64,000 bases of DNA from Anaeramoeba flamelloides (GCA_027625915.1 JANTQA010000026.1:1798001-1862000); one strand, 5' to 3'. Numbered from the stretch's first letter, positions 36,050-49,340 are shown. Made by a program: numbers and translations. The notes: a model not told the origin generated them from the letters alone.

Positions 36050-38385
36050 ATTTATTAATTTTTTTTTTATTTTTTTATTCTTTATCTCATAATTTTTTTA
36101 CTTTTTTTTTTTTAATTTTTTTTCAAAAAAATAATCAATTATTTTTTTAAAATTCATTTTTTTTGAGAATTATTTTTTTTTAGATTTTGGATTGGGAAAT
36201 TAATTTTCCATTATATCATTAAGCTTTTAATTTAAAAAAGCAGAGTAAAATCTTTGCTTTTTACTCAATTTTTTTATATTAATAAAAAACCACCTTTTAT
36301 ATTTTCCAGAATTTAAAAGAATTGAGTAAAATATTTGGTTTTTTTACAATATTCTTTTAAATTCTGGAAAAACTATTAACTTTCTGATTGGTGACTTGGC
36401 TATTTATTTATATTGTCATTTTATCTAATAATTTTTAAATATTCTTGAAATTTCTATCTCTTGCAATTGATTAATAAGTTTTTTCTCTAATTATTTGAAT
36501 ATATTCTAATAATTTTGAGGTTTCTATTTCCCAATTAATATTTTCATTATCTTTTTTTGAAACTATAATTTGTCTTAAATAGGTTCAAAACCCAGAATTG
36601 TTATTTTTTTATTTGATTATATCTTTTTTTGGTGGTTGAGATTCTGACTTGGTCTATTTTTGCTTCACTTTTTTCAATTTTTCTTTGAGAATCTGAATTA
36701 ATATTTGAAAAATATTTTACTTTTTTTTATTGATCCAAATATCAATTGGGTTTGATTCTCTTTGAGTTGGATTTAAAATAACTATCCCAATAAAAAATTG
36801 AATGATTTATTTTAGTTGTAACATGTGTATAATTTTTTTTTTTTTTTGGTTAAAAAATAAGTTTGATTATTTTAAAAACAATATTTTACTTGTTTGAAAT
36901 TCTTTGTAAATTATTTTCTCTTTTTTTGACCATTTTCTGAACTATTTTGTTTGGATCAATTATTTGATTTTAAAAGTTTGATCAGTATTTGTATTTGTTC
37001 CAAATTCTTGAATAATTTTAAAAATTATAAAATATCCATCCTGATTTTTTTTAATTTAGAAAGGAATGTCTTGATAAAATTTGAGATTGTAGTGGAAGAA
37101 AAAAAAACATAATGGTATTTTTTCAAGTGATAGAAGATGATATCGTGAATTTCAAGAAAAATGTTTAGAATCATCTAAACACTAGATATATTTCATTATT
37201 TTTGAATATTTAAGGTTAATCAAAAGGTATAATTATAACTATATAATTATTCCAAAAATCAAACAATAAAAGATACAATTTATTTTTGAACTTTAGATAT
37301 AACCCTACACAATAAAAAAAAAAAAAAAAAGTTTTTAACAAATCAAAACAATTTTTTCCTTTTTTAATAATACTTAGAAGAACTTTTCTTCAAATATTAG
37401 TTATTGAAAACATGAAATTTGACACTTACTATGACATCAATAAAGATAAAAAAATAGTGCAATTTTCAATAAATAAACTTCATTATCCAGCTTTGAATCT
37501 TTTCTAGATGTCCCTTGTATTGTAAGTTTGTTAAGAAATATATGAAAGCTATCTAATATTAAATCTAGTATATGCTTAGTAATCTTCTCATTTGCGATTT
37601 TTAATATTGTTAAAAAATTCTAACCTCGAAGTATCAAAAACAAAAAGGGTTTTTTCAAAATTTTCTTAACTATTTATTTTTAAAAAAAATTTTTTCTTGA
37701 ATTTATAATCCTTCAAAATATGAGAAATTCCAAGTTATTAACCTATTTGGTTTTATATAAATTAAGAAGATTAAGAAGAAATATATTTGAAAATATACTT
37801 TGTTTGAATTTTTATTTTCAATCTTGTTTTCAACAACAAATGTGCCAAAATTGATCTCTAAATATTTTAAGTTTTTACAATATTTTTTTTGTTTCTTCCA
37901 AGTAGTTTAATAAATAAATCTCGAATTCCAGAATAATTTAATAAAAATCAAAAATTAATCAAAAAATGAATGTATTAAAAAAATAGAAAAATTAAAATAT
38001 TCACTCTAACAGACTTTGGGATCGTTTTTTTTTTTAGACTATATAAAGTAGTTAACATTATTTGGGTTTCAAAGGATCAAAATCTCATGGTTCTCAGAAA
38101 ATCTTAGTTCAAGAATTTTCTTGCATTAAATAAAATTCAATAAAAATGGTAAATTGTTCACTCTCCCTTAAATTTCTGGCAAAATATTTTTCTTTTCAAT
38201 TCTGATTGTCTCATTTGGTTTTTATTGACGATTCTTTGTCCCAGTTTTTAACATGTAGTGCTATATTTTAATCAATTGTAAAGAATATGAATCTTATTCA
38301 GATCTAAAGTATTTCAAAAAGACATTTTTTAAAAAATTTAACTTTTTCATAACAGATTGCCAATAATCTATTTTGGGAATTTCAA
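36050..38385. other. Intergenic between WD40 and SYF2 genes
   Basis: T-rich 3' flank, then AT-rich DNA. At 36235-36275 and 36308-36372 are two hairpins (GAGTAAAATCTTTGCTTTTT; AATTTAAAAGAATTGAGTAA with complement TTCTTTTAAATTCTGG) that match modules of palindromic block F4, so a partial F4 copy lies here. No other gene is seen. Confidence 0.5.
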
Positions 38386-39303
38386 ATGACAAATAATTCA
38401 GAAGAAATATCTTTGGATGATCTTGGTGAACTTAACAATTTAGACGATATTGAAACACCAAAAATAGCTTTTCAAAACAACACAAATATTGGAAACGAAA
38501 AAGAAAAAGAAAAAGAAAAAGAAACAAAAAAGGAAACGAAAAATGAATTACGAAGAAAAAGATTAATGAAATTAAAACAAAGATTAGAGAAAGGAAGACA
38601 ACAGAACCACCAAGAAGTTTTAGAAGAGGACAAGAGATCTCATCTGATCACCAAAAATTTTTATAAACAAGCAAAAAAAAAAAACCAGGAAACAAAAAAA
38701 AAAACTATTTTAAAATCAATAAAAGAAGGTGACCTTTCTCAAAGAAATATTTTGCTTAACATGACTGTAAGTACTTCTGAAAAATATAGGCTGTGTCCCA
38801 AAAAAAAAGTTGAAGAAATGAAAACCTCTGATTGGAAAACGAACCACGGAAGTGAACCTTATCGCCAATATAAGAACCAAATAAAGAAATTAAAAAAAAA
38901 AAAAAAAAACAAAAAAAAAACACGCAACAACAATAACAACAATAAAAACAACAAACTAAATTCTCAAACAACAGAATTAGAAAGAAAAAGACAGAATTTA
39001 GAACAAAAGGCATCCACTTCTCTTCAATTAATCGAAAAAACAGATACCAAAATTGAAAGCAAAGACTTAACAAAACTATTTGATCCAAAGAACTATTCTG
39101 AACAAGATGCTGACGAATATGTGAAAGAGTTAACAAAAAACAAGAATAAAAAACGAAGAAGAAACTCAAAAAAGTCTTCACTTAAAAACGGAATCACTTA
39201 TATCAACGAAGGGAATCGCAAATTTAATGAACGAATTGAAAAGGCATTCGGTAAATATACTGTTGAAATTAAAGAAAGTTTGGAAAGAGGAACAGCAATA
39301 TAA
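38386..39303 (+). CDS. SYF2: Pre-mRNA-splicing factor SYF2 homologue
   Basis: Intronless 305-codon frame from ATG to TAA. The C-terminus ([36 protein letters not shown]) is the diagnostic SYF2 signature, which in other eukaryotes reads closely to YINxRNxxFNxKxxRxYxKYTxEIKxxLERGTA. SYF2 belongs to the NineTeen/Prp19-associated complex and stabilises the activated spliceosome. The N-terminus is acidic ([17 protein letters not shown]), followed by KE repeats and a basic, coiled-coil-like middle with [21 protein letters not shown] lysine run at about residues 165-183 and an Asn-rich insert are lineage-specific low complexity. The length is slightly above the usual 220-260. The presence of SYF2 fits the intron-containing genes nearby. 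No alternative identity is likely. Confidence 0.93.
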   Translation: MTNNSEEISLDDLGELNNLDDIETPKIAFQNNTNIGNEKEKEKEKETKKETKNELRRKRLMKLKQRLEKGRQQNHQEVLEEDKRSHLITKNFYKQAKKKNQETKKKTILKSIKEGDLSQRNILLNMTVSTSEKYRLCPKKKVEEMKTSDWKTNHGSEPYRQYKNQIKKLKKKKKNKKKTRNNNNNNKNNKLNSQTTELERKRQNLEQKASTSLQLIEKTDTKIESKDLTKLFDPKNYSEQDADEYVKELTKNKNKKRRRNSKKSSLKNGITYINEGNRKFNERIEKAFGKYTVEIKESLERGTAI

Positions 39304-41329
39304 TCCCACAAATTGTTAATTTTATCATTTTGAATGAATTTATCATATTAATGTTCATTAATTTCTAAATGTATTTGATTTTCCTTTTTCTTTTCGTTTT
39401 GAAATAAAAATTTAATTATCTTTTAATTTTCAAAAAAATTTATTTGTCATACATAAAAGATTAGAACAAAATTTTGCAATTAAAGTGATTTAACATAATA
39501 TAATAAACCAGTATAAAGGCAGTTATAATAATATGTATTTCATAACTTTGTGTCTTTTTAAAAATCTAATAATTTTCATCAATTATAAAAAGTACAGTGA
39601 TCAAAATAATGCGTGCACAAAGACTATAATCCGTGTTTCAAAATATAATCTGTGCTTTTTTTACTTCTTGTACCAAGGAAACATCCAATCTACTACCAAA
39701 TAGTATACCAAAGTTCAAATCAAATTTAAAAGTAAAGGCCTGGATATCTTAAGTAATTTTTCAATTATTCATGCAAACAGTTGAAAATTTTCCATACTAT
39801 TCTTAGTTTTTGTGAATTTTTTAGTTTTTTTTGATTGATAAAATTTTCTTAAAAATTTACTCTATTTTTGGAGATAAATTTTGCAATTTGATCCTTCATT
39901 TTAAGAATTTATTTTTAAATAATTGAACTTTAAGAAACCAAAACCATATTTTTTTAGGGTTTATTATCAGTTTCTTTGAGTGGTTAATGTATAGGTCCTC
40001 TATAACCAAAAAAACACTCTTTATTTTGAAACACTCATTAAATTTTTCGGCACGCTTGATTTTGACTACAGTAATTAATAACAATTCTAATAATCAAAGA
40101 AATCAAAACCAAAAAAATATTGAAATTCTTTTAAATGTTATTTATTCATACTTTTGAATGAAAAAAATATATTTTAAATAATAATTGCCGTTAGATTGGG
40201 TATCGAAAAGAATAATTATAGAATTTTTATTTTTATGAAACGATTTTATCTAAATAAACTCCAATTCATATTTTTGAAAATTAAATCATTTTTAAAATAC
40301 TTATAATGGCACTATTAGCCAAATATTTGAATTAGAAGTTATCAATTTAGTCTCTTTAAAATTTTTTGACAAATTAACTGTTTTTTTGATATTTTATTCA
40401 TAACAATAAATTCCATTCAATTTTTTTATCAAACAAAAAACAAATTATTTGAAAAAAAAAAAGATGCTTTTAAATAAATTATTTGAGAATGATTAAATTA
40501 AAGCTATAACTTGGTAGAAAGTCAAGCAATTATTTTTCCAACACAATACTCATAAAGGAAAAATAAATAAATAACTATAAATCAAAATAAATTGTATGTT
40601 AAAATTTTTAATTTTTGAATTTATTGTTATGAATTAAGTATCACTCTAAACACTTAATTTGTTAAAGAGGAAGTTTTAAAGTGGTGTTAAATTCATGTTT
40701 TCTAACTTGAAGAATTAATAGATATTAGTGTGTAGATTAAATCATTATACGATTTTTAGACTCAATTTAGTTTTCTAATATAAAATGAAGATTTGATAAA
40801 AAAAAAATAGATAATCAAAAAAAAAATAGAGGGTTAGATAAAAAAAAATAAAGAACTTAAATGTGATACTAAGAAAAAACTTAAAGTTCTTGGATCCTGG
40901 TGTATTTGTGGGTTTATGTCTTCGAAGATTTTATTTTGGAGAGATTAATATCAACAAATTGTATTGTTAAATTTGTTTCAATTGTACAAACAATTATTGA
41001 TCGATCAAATCTAAGATACCATAATTAATTTTATTTCGGTTTTTCTATTTAAAGAGGTTTAAATGTAACCCATTATCAATCATTTAATGAGTTTTGATCA
41101 ACCGAAATAAGTTGCGTAATTCAAAAAATGAAATTTAAAGAAAATTTTATTGATTCATGATTGAAAATTTAAAAAAAAACTTTTTTTTATTTTTTATACT
41201 TTTTACCTTTTCCAAATTTCCCTTTTTAAGTTGTTTGGGTTCCTCCTAGTTTTGTTTTTTTAGGTACTTGGAGAGGTTCAAGGAATAAAAAATCATTATA
41301 AGAATTGGTGGACTTGGTCATGACTAACC
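39304..41329. other. Intergenic, AT-rich, no gene recognised
   Basis: SYF2 3' flank, then AT-rich sequence. The frame at 39896-40084 (minus) lacks a domain. ATAGTATACCAAAGTTCAAA at about 39701 resembles ATAGTATACCAAAGGTAAAA at about 20315, a weak shared repeat. Confidence 0.45.
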
Positions 41330-41560
41330 TAACCAAACTTGTTAATGATCAGATCTAAAATGAATTGAGCTGGACTTATGCAACTGTAGAGAACTGAATC
41401 CAACGAATGCGATCTGAAGCCAACCAAAGTGAACCGAATTGGACTTTCCGTACAATCTGTCGAGTCGTTACCTGGACTGGGTTTTTGCTGTCGAGTCGGT
41501 ATCTTGTACTGGGATTTTGCGAAAACAAGATTTGGGAAACTTGCAAAAAAAAAAAAAAAA
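41330..41560. other. GC-richer patch ending in poly(A), nature unknown
   Basis: About 210 bases near 45% GC in very AT-rich surroundings, followed by a run of about 21 A at 41545-41565. Contains two tandem units, CTGTCGAGTCGTTACCTGGA and CTGTCGAGTCGGTATCTTGT, each about 33 bases long, and an upstream stretch with recurring CCAACGAA/CCAACCAAA/GAACCGAA motifs. Both strands have open frames but none resembles a protein family. A retroposed RNA or SINE with an A tail, or a structured non-coding RNA, would fit. Confidence 0.4.
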
Positions 41561-41704
41561 AAAAAGCAACTCAATTTTTTAAAACCAAATCTTATTCTTA
41601 AAACCTTAGACTTTATAGATTCAAACCATCTATAAAGTTCTAAAAAACTTAATAAAGTAACCTATTTCATTTGATCTATAGTTGTTCAAATATTTAGATC
41701 TCTT

Positions 41705-41965
41705 TATTAAAACAAGAAATTATTGAAAATATTGATCATTTTTTTATGGGTCTATCCTTCCGATGAAAAAGATAGATTAATATTTCATAACAAATTAAAA
41801 AAAAAAAAAAAAATCTTAATGAATTAATTTAAAACAAACAGTTTGAAACTATTTTCATTAAATAATAATCGTGAAATCTATGATTTTACGCTTAAATTTC
41901 TGAAAGGGAATTTAAGTAAAAGGGTACACAGAGTGTAATTTACACTTCTTCAACAATAAAAAAAA
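41705..41965 (+). mobile_element. 5'-truncated LINE 3' end, copy 3
   Basis: Begins within the CCHC region (QEIIENIDHFFMG) and runs to the family 3' end: CTATGATTTTACGC, GGAATTTAAG, then GAGTGTAATTTACACTTCTT and an A-rich tail. Co-linear with 29480-30260 (without the insert there) and with the reverse of 54380-54660. A 5' truncation of this kind is normal for LINE insertions. Confidence 0.75.
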
Positions 41966-43624
41966 AAAAAAAACTTTTTTTTTGAAATTTATTTAATTTT
42001 CATTGAAAATTAAATTATTTTTGCTATTTTTTTATTCATAAATTTAACCTATTTCCAATTAAGAGTGGGAAATTATATTTGAAAATTCTTAAATCTTCAA
42101 AACTTTTAAATTTTATTAATAATTTTTAGGTTATTATTTTTTATTTTAAATTAAATTTGTTTTTATGATCAATAGATATTATTGTAATAACTATAGAAGG
42201 AAATAAAATGTTTAATGGTTAAAATTATGTAAAATTATACCATTATTGTCCTTTTTAATGGAAAAACTTCGGCTATAAGTTTGTTAGACAAAAAAGTCTA
42301 AATTATAACATTTTTAAAAAAATATTTTTTTGCCAACTTTTTTACATAGAATACTAATACATGTGCTTTAATTTGTACTTTTTGATTTGTCTGGATTTTC
42401 AGTGAAAGTCTGTCTTAAATGTGTTACTGTTTGTTTTGAGATAGATTATGGCAGAAAATGAGAGGGTGGATGATTTTTTGTATCTGTATTATTTGAATTA
42501 ATATTATTCTACCTTTCGGATTTCACTTTTGTTTTTTTAAATGGAATTCATTTGATAAAATAATTCTATGGGAATCTTGTTTATTTGAATTTTAAAATTG
42601 AATTTTAAGGTTAAATTTTTCAAAAAGGTATAAGAATAATTGTATTTGTTCCCATTTGGAAAAATGCATAATATTAAAGTTTCTCACAGTAAAAGTAAAT
42701 ATTAAATTTGATAATAATTTGAATTTGGAAATTATCAATATATATATATATATATATATATATACTCACTAGAGTTTAAGTGGAATAAAGGGTGAAAATT
42801 TTCCATTTGTGGTTACATCCTTGAAAGTGATTTTTAATAAAAAAAAAATTAAATGTTTGTTATAATCATATCGTCTAGAAATATTTGGAGAGTTTAAATA
42901 AAATCCAAATTTTGTGTTTTTTTGATATTTAAATATCAGAAAAGGTTATTTTTTGAAGACAGATACTCATTAACGAACTGAAAACATAGATTTTTATTTT
43001 GTTGTGTGATTGGTAAATGGTGTTCTATCTTATACAATGATCATGTAAGATTTTTTCTGTAAAACGAAATCAAATATTTGTGTATTTTTTACTTTTTCAT
43101 AAGTTCACGTATAATCAAGGTTATTGTTTCATACGTAAATTAATTAAAAAAAAAAAAAAGGAAGGGGGGGGCTTATTTAAAATTTTAAAAAAGTTTAATA
43201 TTTTAAAAAAAAGTGGGCATGTGGCTATAAATTTGACGTAGGTATTGCTGTAAAAAGAAATGGTTTTTACAATCAAAAAGTCTCTCTTTGTTTAAATAGA
43301 AAACTTTCAAAAAGTTTTAATTCTGATAAAACCTTATAAAAAAAATCCCCACTTTTTTAAAACAGTTTTAAGAGATCTTTGATCAAATGATATTTTTAAA
43401 GATATTTTGAAAATGAAGTTGAAAAAATTTAATTTCCAGTGAGATTTTTTTCAAATTAAATACTAAAAAATGTGAAATTGTTTTTCTTCAAATTTGGGTT
43501 GTTTTAATCTGACAATTCAATAGTATTTTAAATTTAATAACTATTTTTCAAATAGGAATTCAATTCTTTTGACTAAAAAAGAATTATTTATTTAAATTGA
43601 AAAAACTTACTTCTTAATTACCTT
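41966..43624. other. Intergenic, AT-rich, no gene recognised
   Basis: Holds an (AT)n run at 42738-42764 and a run of eight G at about 43164. No coding region is recognised. Confidence 0.45.
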
Positions 43625-43800
43625 TGTTGGGGTTTCCAGAATATAAAAGAATATAGAAAAGTCTAGTATTTTGGTTAATTCTTTTGAACTATTGAAAACT
43701 TATGATACATCCTTTAGGTTTTTTTTATAATTTTTGAAATAAAACTGAAATTAAATAAATTTTTAGTTTATTTCAATAATTGAGAAAAACCTAGGATGCG
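43625..43800. repeat. Palindromic block F4, solitary copy D
   Basis: GGGTTTCCAGAATATAAAAG, then a degenerate TTCTTTTGAA arm and the hairpin TTTTTGAAATAAAACTGAAA / TTTATTTCAATAATTGAGAA, ending AAACCTAGG. It has the same module order as copies A-C, but flanking LINE sequence is not seen. F4 therefore also exists outside the LINE. Confidence 0.6.
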
Positions 43801-44408
43801 GAATAATCAATATTCATTATTTTTTTCATTTACTTCAGTTATATTAGAAGATTATAACCTTTTTAAAACTATCAGATATTATCTATTAACTAAAATATCT
43901 CAAATTTGAATTCAACTAAATAACATTTGCCAAGTGATGACAATTTTTTTACCACCCAAAAACCCGGTTTTTCTCAGTTTGGGACTTTTAAAAATAGTAG
44001 TACTGCTAAAAATCAAAAATACAAAAGGACTCAAGGATTTAAAGTTATGAATTGTTGGTTATATTGTAAAAAAATTAATGAAGAATTGATAATTAAAGTA
44101 TGAGTTTTGTCTAATTCTTTATTTGCAATTTTATTTTTTCAGACAAAGCATTAAGAAACAATTTATTCAATAAATTTTTCCTTTGAACCAGTTATTAATA
44201 CTTTAGGACAAATAACTCACTAATATCCAATATTATCATCAAGTTTAATACTACTCTTTCCTACAACTCTGTTATGAGTGGGCATGTTTAATCTAACAAA
44301 CAATAATAAAAACGCTATTTACTTGTTGGAAAATAATTTATTTTTGTTTAGTTTTTATAGATTTTTCAAGCCTGTAACCAAAATGAGATGCTTTAATTTT
44401 AGAATTTA

Positions 44409-44810
44409 CAGCTGTTCCAAGGCTAATGTGAAATTTTATCAATATCAAATTTTGATGTTGATTTAGATTTTTTAAAAGTTGAATATAAGAATAAATTAGC
44501 TCATATTGAAAAAAAAAAATTCCTCAATGAGTTGATATGAAAAATATACTTATGATGTGATTGAAAAAAAATTTATTTTTTTCAGAGTGAATTTTATGTC
44601 ATTTCTCAATGAATTTTCGATGTTTAGAGTCATTTTGGGTTTGGAAAATTTATTTTTTTGGAAATCAGAAAAAATTCTTGTATATTGGATCATATCAGAA
44701 TTTTTTTTTTGAGTATGAGCTAATTTATTCTTTTATTCAACTTTTAAAAAATTTAAATCAACATCAAATTTTGATATTGAAAAAATTTCACGGTAGCTTT
44801 GGATAGTCTG
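44409..44810. mobile_element. Foldback MITE family F2, copy 3 (402 bp)
   Basis: TA flanks CAGCTGTTCCAAGGCTAATG and the right terminus CGGTAGCTTTGGATAGTCTG. Long arms share AAATTTTGATGTTGATTTAG with its complement, and AGCTCATATTGAAAA with TTTTTGAGTATGAGCT. Closest relative is 22390-22789. Confidence 0.85.
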
Positions 44811-45138
44811 TATTGTAAGAATACTTTTCAAGCACACCTCCTTAAATTCAATTTATCTCAAAATAAAAAGAAACAAAAGATCTGAATTGGTGAGGTAGTC
44901 ACCCTTTTAATGGGCTAGTAAGATCATAAGTTTTTTTCTTCGAATTGTAATCAAAAAAACTTTGGAAATCAAAAATGTCATCGTTCATTTATGTAACAAA
45001 AAGATCTAGTTTTTTCTGTCCACACAAAAAAAGGGAGAGGTTAACCTTTTACAATTAAATTGAAAACACTTATTACATTTCAAAAAAACTAATTATGAAT
45101 TTCATTTTTTTCTATTTTATCCTTGCTTTATTTATATA
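44811..45138. other. 5' flank of RPS5
   Basis: No gene. A G-richer stretch AAAAAAAGGGAGAGGTTAAC lies about 110 bases before the ATG. No promoter motif can be assigned with confidence. Confidence 0.4.
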
Positions 45139-45790
45139 ATGTCTCAATACGAAGAACAAGAATCTGAAACACAAAAAGAACCAGAAATTGAATTAGAATC
45201 AGCCACAGAAATTAAACTTTTTGGAAAATGGAGTTACGAAGGACTTAAGGTATTTTGATATATTTGCTTTAACTTTTTTTTTTTTTGTTTCTTTTTTTTC
45301 AACAAAAACAAAAATAATAAAAAAAACAAATTTTTTATTTTCTTTTTTGTCATGTAATCTTAGGTGTCTGATATGTCCCTTGAAGATCAAATGTCTTGGA
45401 AGCCAAATTCAAGAAGATTTTTAACTCACTCATCTGGAAGATGGCAAGTAAAACCATTCAGAAAGATCAAATGCCCAATTGTTGAAAGATTTGTATGCTC
45501 TTTGATGATGCACGGAAGAAACGCCGGTAAAAAAATGATGGCAATTAGAATCTTAAAGCACACCTTTGAAATTATCAATTTAATCACAGAAGAAAACCCA
45601 ATCCAAGTCTTACTTGATGCAATTACAAATTCTGGCCCACGTGAAGACACCACCCGTGTCGGAAAAGGTGGTGGTGCAAGAAGACAAGCTGTCGATGTCT
45701 CTCCCTTAAGAAGAGTAAATATTGGAATTTACTATCTCTGTTTTGGTGTAAGTTTTTTTGTTTTTTTCTTTTTAATTTTCTTTTTAATTT

Positions 45791-45831
<41 letters not shown>

Positions 45832-46164
45832 TTTTAAAAAAAAAAATACAAGATCTTTTTTCTTTTTTCTTTTTCTTTTTGATCCAATTACTAACTTTTT
45901 AATTTTCACTTTACTTTTTTAAATTCTCATTCAACAATTTCATTTTTCTTTTCAATCTTTCTTAAACACACCACACCAAACCACCTCAATTAAAAACAAT
46001 TACTATTAATCAATAAATAGGCAAGAAAAGCAGCCTTTAGAAACACAAAATCAATTTCTGAATGTTTAGCTGATGAATTAATAAATGCAGCTAAAGGAAA
46101 TTCAACAAGTTTTGCAGTCAAAAAGAAAGACGAAATTGAAAGGGTCGCCAGAAGTAATAGATAA
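45139..46164 (+). CDS. RPS5: Small-subunit ribosomal protein uS7 (RPS5)
   Basis: Three exons, 45139-45249, 45364-45747 and 46021-46164, give 212 residues (about 204 in animals). Introns of 114 and 273 nt have GT-AG ends and are phase 0. The protein has an acidic N-terminus, then [59 protein letters not shown], and exon 3 [20 protein letters not shown] with the terminal ERVARSNR typical of eukaryotic RPS5. It binds 18S rRNA in the 40S head near the E site and contacts mRNA. Without splicing, the frame runs into a T-rich intron with about 33 T near 45795-45829. Identity is certain. Confidence 0.97.
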
Positions 46165-48712
46165 ATTAAACCAAAACCATTTTATTTTTCATCTTTCTTT
46201 TTTTTGTTTAAAATTCTCTTATTTTAAATATTTAGAACACAAATACACACTTAACAATAAAATAAAACATTAAATATTTTTAGAAATCTTTCCAAAAATT
46301 TAAAAATTCAAAGGAAGAGTCAAGACATTTCCTATATTAATACTTTCCAAAATTCCTTTGTTTTTTTTTTTTTTTTTGATATTTTTTAATTTTTTATTTT
46401 TTTTCATTCTTTAATGTCTGAAAGCCAAAGAAAACAAGATGGAAAAAAAAATTAAAAAGAAAAATTGAATCAAAATGAAATTTTATAAATTTGAAATATA
46501 ATAATGAATTATAGATATTGTTATCGGCTTATTATCGAACAAAATAAATCAAATTCGTCAAAATATTAGCGATATTTGTACCTTTTGTTCATTTTTAATA
46601 AAAAAAATGGTGATTCTCTTCAAAATATCACCTTGTTCTATAAGTTGGCTATTTCATTTTTTTTTTTTTCAATATTTTTCAATACCGTTATTTTCGAATT
46701 AATAAATGAAAATTTTTATTTCAATTTCCAGAATGAATATTAATTATTACTGCTACAATCAAATTAGCAGAGTAAAAATTTTGTCTTTTAGTTAACTAAC
46801 GAAGTTCATGTTATTGTCTTAAAATATCATTTATAAAAGATGTTGTAAAGATCTTTTGGATTGTCTTCCGCTTATAAACTCGAAAAATATTTTGGAACGT
46901 GAACTAAAAATTTTCATTTTTTAATTGGAAAATAATAGTATTACCTACGTGGTTTATAATATTTTTTTTTATTCATAACTTTTTTCTGATCGAATTTGTA
47001 CATTAGTTTAACAAAATAATATATTAGTAATCTAAAAATCATTAAATTAACAATTTTCTCAAAAAAAACTTTTTTAAAGTTAGTAATATTCAAAGTTATA
47101 ACATTTAAAAAATTACTTTTTAATTTGATTATTTTTAACTAATAATTAGGAATCGAATCTTAATTCTTTCAGTGTACCCACAGTGATCCAAAGATTAAAA
47201 GTGAAAAGTAATTTTACTGTTATTTCTCAATTTTTTCAATATTTTCAAAAAAAAAAAAAAAATGAATTTAAAATATTAATTTTAATAAATAGAAAAAGAA
47301 ATATTCTCAAATAAATGACTTTAATATTAATAATTCATTATTTTATACTCTTAATAAGTGAAAAGGAATATTGTCTAATCTTTCAAATTTCAAGAAATTT
47401 AATAAATATTTCTGAATAAAATAAAAAAAATAGTTCATTTTTATCTGATATCGCAGGGTTTGATATTTTTTTTTTTTTTGGGTTATTGCTCATGAATTTA
47501 TTCTGAAAAAAACTCTTAAAGGGCCTGGGTGAAGTGAACACAGACATAACTTAATATTTAAAGAATGAATAAATATGGTCAATAGAAGTATTTTGAACTT
47601 GATTTAACTTGTCAACAAATATTGTTTTATTAGTCTTTAGGGATTAGTGCGATCAAGGAGAAGCTTAAGATCAAAGTATGTTGTTATTGGGTGTAAATCG
47701 ATTTCTGCTGAGTTGTTTAAATTTCTCTAAAAAATCGATTAGTAAAGTAGTAATATTAGTTGATCTCATCAATTATAAATGATCCTTTTGTATTAGTAAA
47801 AAACCCAACAATTTCAGAAAACAATCTGAATTTCATCACAAATTTAAAGGTTTAATTATCAATGTTCAGACTCCAAATTTGCAAAATATCTTTCATAAAT
47901 TTGTGATGAAATGAAGATTAGTTGCTAAAAAATTCAGAATAGTTTAAAAATTGAATAATTAACACCTATTGATTCTTTTGACAAATTATTTCAGAAATAT
48001 TGAAAATATGTTGATGTTACAATTAACTTTAGGAAAAGGAAACCAAACTAATCAGTTTTTGGGTTTTTATATTGACGATTATTGTGTTAATTTTTGGAAA
48101 TTAATATATTAAAAGAATAGTTACTTCTGTAAGTTATAAATCCAAATTATTAAATACCGGAATACTTTATTTTGAGTTTCTATTTTTAGATTTGGAAAAG
48201 GAATTAAAAAAAAATTTAAAAATATAATTTTTAATTGTGATCATTAGTAAAAAATGTAATAATTTTTTGGGCAATGGGATTTATAAGATTTTTTAGAGTC
48301 ACAGAAACTATTTGGGTGATGTAGCACTATTATCATTAGCACAGAATTACAGTATGATGTAATTAATGAAAAAGTTATAAATAAGCTAATCCCTAAAGTT
48401 TTTCAAATACAATTCGATTTCCAATAATAGTTCTTCATACAAACAACCAAATATTACTAAAAAATGGGATTTTCCAAAAATAAAATTGTTTTGAAAAAAT
48501 TTTCTTTTTCTAAATGTACCAAAAACTCTCAAAGAAAAGTAGCTATCTTTTTTATTAAAAATTAACTTTTTAAAAGAATTCTTTGAAAAATAATAATCCA
48601 TTTCTCTAAAGTTGCTAGGGGGTTTGTCAACAAGTTTAGTTCAATTTTTGTGAAAATAAGTGCTCTATTGGCTTTGGGTGTGGTAATAAATAAATACGAA
48701 GTAAGTAACCCC
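46165..48712. other. Intergenic between RPS5 and DNAJ genes
   Basis: AT-rich, with no gene recognised. A local inverted repeat at about 47826-47916 pairs TTTCATCACAAATTT with AAATTTGTGATGAAA around a loop of about 45 bases. Confidence 0.45.
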
Positions 48713-48805
48713 TTTAAGGTTTACAAAACCTCAAATACTAAAAAAAATTATCTCGTAACTGGTGTAGAGACGCCTTATTTTGGTTCGTCCATAATGGGTC
48801 TTATA

Positions 48806-49017
48806 CTGTTTATTAAAAAATAAAAAGATCAAAATTTTCATTAAGCTTTTCTTATAATTACATTCCAAGAATTAAAATAAATCATAAAAGTCCCCAATTC
48901 TAAAATACGGAAATTAATAGTTTATACTGAATTAAGAATTAAAATTTTGAAATGTTAACATTTCTTTTTACAGAAAGCTAAATGAAAATTTTGTTCCATT
49001 TATTTTGAAACAAATAG
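48806..49017. mobile_element. Foldback MITE family F3, copy 2 (nested)
   Basis: TA flanks CTGTTTATTAAAAAATAAAA and the right end TATTTTGAAACAAATAG. Inner arms are ATCAAAATTTTCATTAAGCT and AAGCTAAATGAAAATTTTG, with the central AAAAGTCCCCAATTCT. Confidence 0.8.
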
Positions 49018-49113
49018 TACTAAATATTAATTTTAATAGTTACCCAAAGGTGATGAAAATGAATATATTTTTTTTTTTTTCCAAAATCCGGAATTAGAAG
49101 TGTAAGGTGTATA

Positions 49114-49340
49114 CTATTAATTGTAAAATAAAAAGATCAAAATTTTCATTCAACTTTCCATAAAATCACATTTCAAGAATTAAAATAAATTATCAAAAGT
49201 CCCCAATTCTCAAGGGTAAATTAATAATTTAAGCTGGTTTTAAGAATTAAAAAATTTGAATTGTTTATATGATTTATAAATTACAATTTTGTTTGGAAAG
49301 CTGAATGAAAATTTTGCTCCATTTATTTGGCAACGAATAG
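49114..49340. mobile_element. Foldback MITE family F3, copy 3 (nested)
   Basis: TA flanks CTATTAATTGTAAAATAAAA and ATTTGGCAACGAATAG. Inner arms are AAATTTTCATTCAACTTTCC and GGAAAGCTGAATGAAAATTT, with centre AAAAGTCCCCAATTCTCAAG. It lies less than 100 bases from copy 2 in the same orientation. Confidence 0.82.

Noticed and set aside
46085-46273. Plus-strand frame after RPS5 exon 3
   Set aside because: It overlaps exon 3 in another frame and runs into the 3' flank; the spliced RPS5 frame explains the region.
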